Below are positions 22,501 to 33,300 of a DNA stretch of 64,000 nucleotides, piece by piece. This stretch comes from Vitrella brassicaformis. Lineage: Eukaryota; Sar; Vitrellaceae. Below the pieces are notes generated by a model. That model was not told the origin of the DNA and searched no databases. It worked only from the letters and a program-made list of their open reading frames with translations. The DNA is taken from NCBI GenBank assembly GCA_001179505.1, contig CDMY01000698.1, positions 99,042-163,041 on the forward strand, given 5' to 3'. Each line of letters starts with the position of its first letter. Positions within the stretch are counted from its first letter, which is position 1. The position numbers and the translations under genes were made by a program.

Positions 22501-25500
22501 ACACACACGTCTACGCGCACATAGACACGCTGCTGAACCGCATCGCGGCGTCCGATCCTTCCTCTCCCCTGTGCTTGGCGGCGATCTCCACCGTGGGAGC
22601 TCTCCTCCTGGCCGCCATCGTCCTCTGCGTCCGAAAGAAGAAAGGTAGGCAATGGAAGGGATGGCGTGGGAGCGTCCGTCATGCACCTGGACTGCGTGTG
22701 TGTCTACGGGTGTGGGTGCTATTGGGGAAGGCCAATTATGGGACCTGATCGAACAGAACGGTGTGGCCAAGATCACGGCCGCTGCCCCTCTGCCGATGCA
22801 GCCGCTTAGTCGTCTCATTTTGGATGCCGCCATCCGCGACAAGGTGGTGAACGCATTGGGCATGGACTACACGTACAAGGGTATGCCGATCTCCCTCGGA
22901 CTGTTCACAGCGACCGCTCTGCTGATGCCGGCGATGGCCATGATAGGTCCGTCTGTGAGCTCGTGAAGCTCCTAAAGTCCCTCAACTATGTGTGTGTGAG
23001 TGTGTGTATTGGGGTGTGTGTGTGCAGATGGTGGGGAGGCTGGCCTTGTGGTCGAGTCGGGCTTTATGTCCACCCTCATCTCACTCCTGGACAACGCCGA
23101 GAGGACGGGCGTGACTATGATGAACCTCTGCATGATTTGTGTCAAGACGCTCAGTCAGAGAGATCGAAAGGTCAGCAAAGGAAGGTCACGGACCTCCCAT
23201 CTCATTTGGACGAGAGTGCTGCGGTGGTGCGTTTGTTTGTGTGTAGGTGTTGGGGACCGATGGACTGGCAGAGGCCATATGTGGCATGCTGGTCAAAGAC
23301 GCACAAGGACATCTCAGTGCAGAGGAGTGGGCGGGTATCACTGACAGTGAACGCAAGACGGCTGTCGACATTCTCAAGAGCATCGTCAGGTGAGCCATGT
23401 GCTGCAGACAAGGAGGGCCGGCACATCCATTAGTGTGTCTGTTTGTCGCTGTGTGATGCATGTCAGCTATGGCAAGTCGCTGGTCGCCAGAGGCACACCG
23501 AATCCCATCGTCGGGCAGATACTGCAGGTACGTTAACCGAGGGTCGTGTGTGCTGTGCCCTCCTGACTGACTGACTGTGTGCCACCATGTCAGTTCGAGT
23601 CGGTCAAGGCGGTCCGGAAGCGCAGCAGCGGCACGAAGGCGTCTTCACAAGTGAGCAACGCTCCTGCACAGCACGAGACTCTCCTCTCCACCCATCTCTG
23701 TGCCCCAACAGGTCTTGGAATTCTTCACTTCCCTCGCCCAGCAGCACCAGAAGGACACCAAGGCCAAGCCCGAAACCGCCATCTCGGCCGCCCAGTTGGC
23801 GGCCCAGGAGGCCAAGGCGAAGCGGATGCAAGAGGCCCTCCTCGCCGAGGAGCGACGTGAGAAGGAGGCCAAAGAGAAAAAGGGCAAGGGCAAAAAGCGA
23901 ACAAGGGCGGCAAGGGACACCACCAGCAGCAGCAGCAGGAGGCTGCAGCTGGGGATGCGGCGAGCCCCTCCGATGCGGTGATTGAGCCATCGGTGCCCTC
24001 CACCGCCGCATCCACCAGGTAGGAAAGCCATCCACACCAAAGACCATGGCTGGCGGGAGTGTTTACCTCATGTGTGTGTGTGCAGTCGGGCTTCTGCTGC
24101 GGATGAGGTTGAGGCGAGTCAGCCGGAGCCCTCTTCGTCCATCGCCGACACGTGAGCAATCCACCCACTTGACGAGATGCCCCGGCACATTCGCTTCCTC
24201 TGTGTGCGTGTCGATCTCTTTCTTTGCAGGTCTGGTGCGTCTGGTGTGCCATCCGTGTCAGCCGCTGCGGGCAGCGACCGGCCTGGTGATGGTGGCGATG
24301 CAGCAAAGTCGGCGGCTGGTGGAAGCGACGGTGACAGTGATGATGAGGACGGCGACGCTATGCTGCTCAACTCGGCATTCGGGCAACACGCACGGCAACA
24401 GCTGAGCGAGGGCAAGAAGAAGAATAGCAAAGGCAAACACGCCACCAAGCCCACTCCGAAGCCCACAACTCAGCCGAGCCAGCCGCCCAGCCCCTCACTC
24501 CCACCAGCACTCCGGACCACTCAGACGGGGCAAACGGGCCGCCCTGCACCTGCCGCCAATGAGGACCGTTATCGCGGCGGCAATGCCCCCATTCGGATGC
24601 CCGCCCCCATTCCCCTCTCAAGCGCCCAGTTCCCCAAGGGCCGCTTCAAGTCGTCACCTGGCAATGGGGGGCTGGCCCCTCCTCTGCCGAAGCGTCCATC
24701 GCCACTGCTGTCTGACGATGACAGTCCGTCTGGCGGTGTGTCGCCTCCCTTTCGGCATGTGGGAGGTCGTGGGGCGGGGAGGGGCCTCATAACGATGTTT
24801 TCCCCCCACCCGCCCCCTCCTCCCTCCATCCCCCACCGACTCCCGTCGGCCGAGGAGCTGCGCACCAGGCCGTCGCTGCAGCAGCAGAGCGACAAGACGA
24901 CCGACTGCAGCCGACACGTGGCGAGGGGCCGAGATGAGATGGCCGCACACAATGAGCGCTGTGATCCGATCGCAATGATCGCTTTTTCCCCTACTGTGTG
25001 TCCCAGTCTGTCTACTGGTGGTCCTTCGCTGAGTCGCTTCTTCGCCAATGCGCCTGTCGGGCCAGTACCACCGGCTGCTGCTGCCGCTGCTGGTGGTCGT
25101 GGCGCTGGTGGGCTGTCGGCAGATCCATTCTATGACAGTGGCGGTGACGACATGTACTGCGTGCCGCCGCCGCCGGCCTTTCCACCGCCGCCCCCACCAC
25201 AGCCACCGATCGACCCAAAGTAACACGGGCATGTGATGTCTGTCAGCAACGATTTCATTGATTTCTTGTCGCCTGCTTTGGCGTGCAGTGGTTTCCATCC
25301 GATTGGTTCCCCTATCCCTGTCAGCTACAATGGCGGCCCACAGCCGTCCGGCGCTCCTTCCGCACATCCATTTGGTTTCCCCAATCTTGTCCCGTATAGC
25401 CCAACCCCAGCTGCTGCCGCTGCCGCTACAGCTAGTGATGGTGGTGGTGGGCTGTCGGCTAACCCCTTCTATGGCTATGACAGTGGTGATGATGAAGACA

Positions 25501-26438
25501 TGTATGTGCCGCCCCCGCCGCCCATTTTCGAGTATGAGGAGGCAGGATACCAGCCGCCCTCAACGAGCAGCGCAGCCGACCCCTTCGCTGCGGCTGAGAC
25601 GGCCTGGGCTATTCAGGGCGGCAATGGCGGCCCGTCCAGGGGGTACACAGAGGCAGGCAGAGACGAGAGGGAACGATAGCACGTATCACTCTGTTCCCTG
25701 GCTGCTACGTGCTTGTGTGTAGGTTTGGTGCGGTGATGGGCGCCGCGGCGGCCTCCAACAGCGAGCATCTGGTGGACCAGCTATGCCGCCAACTGGAGCA
25801 GACTCAGCAGGAGGCCAAACAAAAGGACCAGGAGGCCAAGCGGAGGGCTCGAGAGGTGCAGGAGGCTAAGGAGAAGGAGGAGGCGCTAGTACGGCAGCTG
25901 CAAGAGGCGCAATGGACGTAAGTGCGATTTTCGCATATCGCATATCTCATTCACTTCGTTCAATGGTGTCCTGCTTGACAGGATTGCCAAAATGGCCGCA
26001 AAGCAGTCATCGCACCACCACCAGCCCTCCTCGTCCAGCAGCAGCTCATCGGCACCACCCCCACCCACACACCAGCCACAGCAGCCACAGCAGCCACAGC
26101 CCCAGGGTGGCGAGTGCAGTCTGTGCATGGACGCGCCCGCGTCGGTCGTCTACATGCCCTGCCGACACCTCCGGGTGTGCCCCAAGTGCTACGATGCCAA
26201 CAAGGCCAGAGTGCACCGCAATCTCAGCCGCGTGAGGGCCGAGAACGACCGACGCAAGAAGGAGAATGAGGAGCGCAAGAGGCAGAACGAGGGCCGCGAG
26301 GAGGACAAACAGCTGCCGATGGTGAAGCTGCTGGAGGAGCCCCACTATGTGTGTGAGCACTGCAATGGCAGGGTGGAGTTCGGTGGCTCGGTGGAGGAAG
26401 CCATGCAGTGGGTGGCCAACAACCTTCTCACTGCCTGA
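19580..26438 (+). CDS. Gene A: large protein with duplicated helical domain, coiled coil, NPF/DPF exons and RING-like C-terminus
   Basis: Eighteen exons (first 19580-20453, last 25982-26438) join to 1859 codons without a stop. Half 1 (about residues 1-490) and half 2 (about 490-1085) are homologous: each has a helical block with a VVTW/IVTW(R/K)Q motif, then HQTT(I/L)(K/R)Q, then a TLAVAAATLGA or LAAISTVGALLLAA hydrophobic helix, and a short exon containing NPFVDQIVQ or NPIVGQILQ. A Lys/Glu coiled coil follows (EAKAKRMQEALLAEERREKE), then acidic and Pro-rich exons with ADPFYDS and ANPFYGYDS. The end is a Cys/His finger (CSLCMDAPASVVYMPCRH, CPKC, then CEHC). Likely a scaffold or E3 ligase; the family is not recognised. 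Compared with gene B it carries a 2-nt insertion (23898-23899), a lost acceptor and a lost donor; the in-frame model needs shifted splice sites. It may instead be a decaying copy. ATG 19580 matches gene B's start. Confidence 0.7.
25007..25642 (+). repeat. Gene A: two tandem copies of the NPF/DPF proline exon
   Basis: Module 1 is 25007-25219 (merged into the preceding exon) and contains GGLSADPFYDSGGDDMY followed by a proline run. Module 2 is the exon 25289-25642 with GGLSANPFYGYDSGDDEDMY and a proline run ending in IFEYEE. The modules are separated by an intron whose flanks (DPK/R splice phase 2, TGCAGTGGTTTCCATCC acceptor) recur in gene B. Confidence 0.85.
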
Positions 26439-27373
26439 CACACAGACAGACACGCAGACAGACAGTCGTGGCTTGGGGAGAGAGGGATGGTGTGTGTTCG
26501 CTTGTGGGTTGGGGAGGTCAGTCTGTGTGCCCTTAGCGCCGGAGGGAGGGAGGGAGGGAGGGAGAGTTGGGGGTGGGTGTCTCTCAAGTACTAGCGTTAT
26601 GTAGCGCGAGCAACGTGTGAGCCAAAGATCCCATCGCTCACCACGTCTGTGTGTGTATACCTATCTGTATTTGTGTTGAAACCATCTAGAAGAGGGCCGG
26701 GCGGGTGCTTCAGCCCCAGGTTTAAGTCATTGCACGGACGATGGTGGAGTGAGTCGGGAGAAAGGAGGGCTGGCGAGCGTCGGTGAGCGGTGGAGGGCAA
26801 CAGGCAGGCGCAGATATCCGTTGCCGGCCATGTTTGTCTGTCGCGGGTGCTTAGGTACGTGTGTGCCATTTATATGTGTGGGTCCGTTTTTGTCTGACTC
26901 CTCATCCCTCTCATCCCATGGCGCCAGTGTCTTAGGTGTGTTTGTCCCGTCCCGGCCGGTGTCTCTATCTGTATGTGTGTGTCCGCTGCCTTGTTTGCAT
27001 TCACGTGATGTGTGTGCATCATCATGGATGGAGCGGAATGGACGGCTGGCCATATGGGCGGAAAAGGTCTGAGTCTTTATTCGCGTTTCGACTGAGACGT
27101 GCGCGTGCGTATAATGTGTGGCTTCCCTGCATTCATGCAATGCATCCACACACTGCTCGCTGTTCGTGTGCATGTGCATGCATGCCGGCATATTCATGCA
27201 TGCACATGAACATGCCGGCATGCATGACGCGATTGTGCGCAATGAATTCGATCCCTCTCCCGGCATTGCGCGCTGAGCCTCTCCGCAGTGCGAGCTACGC
27301 TTCATCCACGGGAGCACGAGAAGAGCTTTCCAGCCGCCCTTTGCCCTTCCACGTGTGTAGCTCTGCCACATCA
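26439..27373. other. Spacer between genes A and B, no gene seen
   Basis: About 935 bp with GGGA and TGTG runs. Contains the 15-bp inverted repeat described separately. Partly repeated downstream of gene B, so it is the 3' flank of the duplicated unit together with the promoter of gene B. Confidence 0.55.
27177..27226. repeat. Perfect 15-bp inverted repeat with 20-nt loop, about 150 bp upstream of gene B
   Basis: Left arm 27177-27191 (CATGCATGCCGGCAT) and right arm 27212-27226 (ATGCCGGCATGCATG) are exact reverse complements. Each arm also contains the palindromes GCATGC and GCCGGC. Possible roles are a dyad binding site or a cruciform; no role is shown. Confidence 0.85.
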
Positions 27374-30300
27374 ATGAGGAAGGGATCTCGCGAACCGCAG
27401 CTGAGCGAGAGCGACATCGACCCCATTGCGGCAGATCTACTCTCAGCGGACCCCAGCACCCTCACAGCAAGAGCGCGGAAACTGTGTGGGCGACTCACCA
27501 GACAGCAAGGGCAACATCTGGCTGCCCGCCTTCTCGAGGACAAAGATGGGCTGCGTCGCATGCTGGCACGTCTGCTGGACGGCAGCAATCAAGAGACCCA
27601 GCTGGCTGCGGCCGACCTGCTGCTCTACCTTATTAGGTGGATCAAACCCGCTCTTGCAGCCCTGCAGCGGTCTCAGCTGGCCGACGTGGCTGCTGTCTTT
27701 GTGGACGTGGTGACCTGGAAGGAGGCCGCAGAGGGCGGCAGCCGCTGCTATGGGCCCGACGAGAGCCTGGCCGTCAAAGAAGTCCTCAAAGCTGATGCTG
27801 CAGTGGATGTCGTGACCTATGTGCGGCTGCTGTTTCTTGCCTCTGTGCTTGAGGCTCTGCATGCCGCCGCACCCGAGGAGGGCGCTCGTCTGCGGGACTT
27901 AGTGCTCGCCGGCCACCAGACCACCATCAAGCAGTGTCTGAAGGTCATCCGCACCGATACACATGGGTCTCTTTCGAGTATGGCGTCTTTCGCCTTGAGT
28001 ACACTGCTGCTGCCGTTCACCCCGCCGCCATCTCGCCCCGAAGTGGACCTCACGCCCGTTCCCCTCCAGCTGTCCCTGCCACTGTTCAGCCTGCTGGTCG
28101 ACCACCTGCTGAAGCTGGTGGAAGGAGCGATCATGGACCCACAGGGATGGCGGCGGACGCTGGAGCTGCCTGGTCTTGTTGCCGGTGCAGCCTCACAGAG
28201 GCAGAGCACATGTAAGATGCAAACACACAAGAGCTGATGAGCGAGTGACCGGTGTGTGTGTGTGTGTGTCCGTCCGTCAGCTCTGCGCGAGAAGGACGTC
28301 GAGCGGCTCGCTGAACTGCACCTCTGTGCCCACGTGGAGCTCACGCTCATGGGCATCATCAGCTCGGGAGAAGGGGGGGCGTTGGCTGTGGCGGCGGCCA
28401 CACTGGGTGCCATCATGGTGGGCGTCCTCAAACTCAGCGAGCAGTTCGACTCTCTCCCCCCTTTCCCCATGTCGTCATGCCGGACGCTGCTTGACAATCC
28501 CTCGCTGATCATGACGGCCATCAAAGCGGCCAGTGCCCCTCGTGACCGAGAGGGCGAGTTGACGCCAGCCGTCTGCTCCTTAATACTCGGCTGTTTGAAG
28601 ATACCGGCACAATTCGCTATTGGTGAGACAGAGACAGAGAGAGAGAGAGAGAGAGAGGCGCAGGAGGGGACACAAAGTGACATGTAAGCTAGGGCTGGCT
28701 GTATGCTGCTCCTCTGCACAGATTCGGGAGACATTGATTCAGGTCATCGAGTGGTAGAAGCTCTCTGCCAGCTATTGACCGAAACCGTGGCTGCATGTGC
28801 CCGCCAGCGATTACTCGTCTTCTGTATTGTCAAGCTCCTTGAGGAGATGATTGAGTGAGCGGGAGCACCTTGGAATACTGGGTGTAGTGGCTGCCATACG
28901 CTGCATGTATGTGAATCTGTCATATGGGCTGTCCTGCAGAGGGGGTCATCAGTTGGTCACTAAGGGCATGGCGACAAGCAACCCGTTCGTCGACCAGATC
29001 GTTCAGGTGAGCACCGAACAAAGGAGATGGGTCATGCGGCCATAGGTCAACCGCAATGTGTCCGTGTCTGTCTGATTGTGTTGCTTATTGCCAGTGCGAG
29101 GCGATACAGCAGTTGAGAGACCGCCTTGACCTGTCAGCGGAGGTGAGGGACAAAGCCAGCGAAACCACACGACCAAACAAGGTGGGTCGATGATACCATC
29201 CTCCCGTTGGTGTAGGTGTCGTCGTTCATCGATTCGCTCCCCAAGACGGCCAGCGCAGGAACCAGCTCAGCTGGGGCGGACCGATCGCACGGCTCACCCA
29301 CCCACATGACAACCACTCACACTCATCATGGGTCAGGGCCTCCCTCGCCGCCTCATCCATCGACATCATCTGGCGGCCTCGATGGGCTGGAGGACGGCCT
29401 CTTCTCGGACGACATCGGCACAGTCACTGCGGCAGTCAGAGGCATCGCTGACCATGTGACGACTGCAGTTGCTGATCAATTTGGCAAACGGCTGGTCAGG
29501 AGATTCGCCAAGGAGAGGACGGCTTTCCGCCGCTTCCTGATGCGTCTGGTGGATAGCAGCGGAGTGGAGTGCCAGGTGGCGGTCGCTGACCTGCTGGTCA
29601 GCCTCCTCTCGCCGGACTTCCTGTCTGAGATGGCCTTGTCTGATCATCTGTCCGCCATCCAGGACATCTTCGAGATTATCACATGGAAGCAGCTTGAGGA
29701 AGGAGGGGCGGACGCCAACCTGGGCAGTGACCTCAAGAGCGCCATCGCGTATGCTTTCGTCCAGACATCGTCAGCCGACGAGCCTCCCCCCTCCGCTACG
29801 TCTGTGGTGACATTTGCTCGACTGTGTCTCATCAAGTCTGCTCTTGAGGCGGCCACCGACCTCGAGGCGGCAGGAGGGCCGCAGCTTCGCGCGAGCTTCC
29901 TTCAGAGCCACCAAACGACGCTCCGGCAGGTGATGGATGTCATTTGTGAGCGCAGACACGCACGTGTCGTTGACGGGGCAGTCATGATGCTGCAGAAGCT
30001 GTTCGAGCCCAGCCCCTTCGGCCCATCATTTCAACTCGTTCTCGAGTTCTTCTCCATATGCGTCGAGATCCTCAAGCAGCTGACGAATGAGCGACCAGTG
30101 GGGACGTGCCGCTTCTTACTGCCGCTGATGTGTGCCGCAGAGTATCTACGGGACTCCCAACGAGAAGGTCAGAAAAGTGCACATGGACATGCTCTTTGAA
30201 CGAGGCTGCTGTCCTTTGTCATGTCAGGCATTGTGGAGGAGTGGCCGGCCATCAAGGCGGCTCTCAACACACACGTCTACGCTCACATGGACACATTGGT

Positions 30301-33300
30301 CGCCCTCATCAAAGCGTCCGATCCTTCCTCTCGCCTGTGCTTCACGGCGATCTCCACCGTGGGAGCTCTCCTTCTGGCCGCCATCGCCGTCTGCATTCGA
30401 AAAAAGAAAGGTATGAAACGAACCGGATGGCGCGGGAGCGCCCGTCATGCACCTGGACTAGGTGTGTGTCTACAGGTGTGGGTGCTATTGGGGAAGCCAA
30501 ATTGATCTTCGTCCAGGACGCGATCGAACAACACGGTGTGGGCAAGATCATGGCCGCTGCCCCTTTGCCGATGCAGTCGCTTCGTCGTTTTTTGCTGGAT
30601 GCCGCCATCGGCGACAAGGTCCTGAACGCATTGGACATGGACCACACGTACGAGGGTATGCCGATCTCCCTCGGACTGGTCACTGCGACCGCTCTGCTGA
30701 TCCTGGCGATGGCCATGATAGGTCTGTCATTCAGTCGGTGCACGTCCCACACTCCGACAACCATGTGTGTGTGTGTGTGTGTGTGTGCAGATGGTGGGGA
30801 GGCCGGCCTTCTGGTCGAGTCGGGCTTTATGTCTACCCTCATATCGCTCCTGGACAGCGCCGAGAGGATCGGGTCGATGGTGGTCCTCTCCATGGACTGT
30901 CTGAAGACGCTCATTCAGAGAGATCGGAAGGTCAGCAAAGGAAGGTCAGCAGAGGAACATCACTGGCACCCCATCTCATTTGGGCGAGAGTGCTGCGGTG
31001 GTGCGTTTGTGTAGGTGTTGGGGACTGACGGACTGGCAGAGGCGATATGTGACATGCTGCGCAAAGACGCACAGGGACATCTCAGCGGACACGAGTGGGC
31101 GGGTATGACTGAAAGTCACCGCGGCACTGCTGTCAGCATCCTCAAGAGCATCGTCAGGTCAGCCATGAGCTGCAGCCAAGGAAGCCCGACGCATCATTGA
31201 GTGTGTCTGTTTGTTGCGGTGTGCTGGATGTCAGCTATGGCAAGTCGCAGGTTCGCAAAGGCGCGCCGAATCCCATCGTCGGGCAGATACTGCAGGTGGC
31301 GACACACGAGGCTCGTGTGTGCTGTGACCACCTGACTGTGTGCCTGTCTGTCTGTGTGCCTGTCTGTCTGTCTACCACCACCATTGCAGCTCGAGTCGGT
31401 CAAGGCGATGCGGAACCCCACCAGCGGCATCGAGGTCTCACGACAAGTGAGCAACACTCCTGCACAGCACGATACTCTCCTCTCCACCTCTCTGTGCCCC
31501 ATCAGGTGTATGGATTCTTCAACTCCCTCGCCCAACAGCACGAGAAGGACACCAAGGCCAAGCCCAAGACCGCCATGACGGCCGCCCAGTTGGCGGCCCA
31601 GGAGGCCAAGGCGAAGCGGATGCAGGAGGCCCTCCTCGCGGAGGAGCGACGCGAGAAGGAGGCCAAAGAGAAAAAGGGCAAGGGCAAAAAGAACAAGGGC
31701 GGCAAGGGACAGCAGCAGCAGCAGCAGCAGGAGGCTGCAGGTGGGGATGCGGCGAGCCCCTCCGATGTGGTGATTGAGCCGTCAGTGCCCTCCACTGCCG
31801 CATCCACCAGGTAGGGAAGCCATCCACAGACCATGGCTGGCGGGAGTGTTTACCTCATCTGTGTGTGTGTGTGCAGTCGGGCTTCTGCTGCGGAGGAGGT
31901 CGAGGCGAGTCAGCCGGAGCCCTCTTCGTCCATCGCCGACACGTGAGCAATCCACCCACTTGACGAGATGCCCTGACACATTCGCTTCCTCTGTGTGCGT
32001 GTCGATCTCTTTCTTTGCAGGTCTGGTGCGTCTGGTGTGCCATCCGTGTCAGCCGCTGCGGGCAGCGATCGGCCTGGTGATGACGGCGATGCAGTAAAGT
32101 CGGCGGCTGGTGGGAGCGACGGCGACAGTGATAATGAAGACGGCGACGCTATGCTGCTCAAGTCGGCGTTCGGACAACATGCACGGCAACAGCTGAGCGA
32201 GGGCCACAAGAAGAGGACCAAAGGCAAACACGCCACCAGGCCCACTCCGACGCCCACGCCTCAGCCGAGCCAGCCGCCCCGCCCCTCACTCCCACCAGCA
32301 ATCAAGACCAATCAGATGGGCCGCCCTTCGCCTGCCGCCAATGAGGATCGTTATCGCGGCGGCAATGGACCAATCCGGATGCCCGCCCACCTTCCCCTCT
32401 CAAGCGCCCAGTTCCCCAAGGGCCGCTTCAAGATGTCACCTGGCAATGAGGGGCTGGCCCCTCCTCTGCCGAAGCGTCCGTCCCGCCCGCTGCTGTCTGA
32501 CGATGACAGTCCGTCTGGCGGTGCGTCGCCTCCCTTTCGGCCCGTGGAGGGTCGTGGGGCGGGGAGGGGCCTCATGACCATGTTTGCCCACCAGCCGTCC
32601 CCTGTGCCCTCCATCCCGTTCCCCCGACTCCCGTCGGCCGAGGAGCTGCGCAACAGGCCATCGCTGCAGCGGCACACCAGACAAGACGACCAACAGCAGC
32701 CGACACGTGACGAGGGGCCGAGGTGAGATGGCCGCACACAGTGAGCGCTGGGATCCGATCGCAATGATGGCTTTTCTCTGCAACAGGCCACCACTGCAGC
32801 AGCACGACACACGGGATGAGTGGCAGGGGTGAGATCGGATCACAGGCAGGAACAACTGTACACATTTGTCATTCCGCCTGCTGTGTGTCATGCAGTCTGT
32901 CTACTGCTGGTCCTTCGCTGAGTCGCTTCCACCATGCGCCTGTCGGGCCCGCCCCACCGGCTGGTGGTGGTGGTGGGTTGAGGGCTGATCCATTCTACGA
33001 CAACAGTGGCGGTGACGACATGTATGTGCCGCGCCCGCCGGCCTTTCCACCGATCGACCCAAGGTAACACGGCATGATGTCTGTCTATCTGTCTGTCAGC
33101 AACGCTTCTACGGACCTCTCGTTGCCTGCTATGATGTGCAGTGGTTTCCATCGGATGGGTCCCCCTCTCCCTGTCAGCTACAATGGCGGCCCACAGGCGT
33201 CCGGCGCACCTTCCGCACATCCATTCGGTTTCCCCCAGCCCTTTCCGTCCAGCCCAACGCCAGCTGCTGCGGCGGCTGCGGCTGCTAGTGGCTCTGGTGG

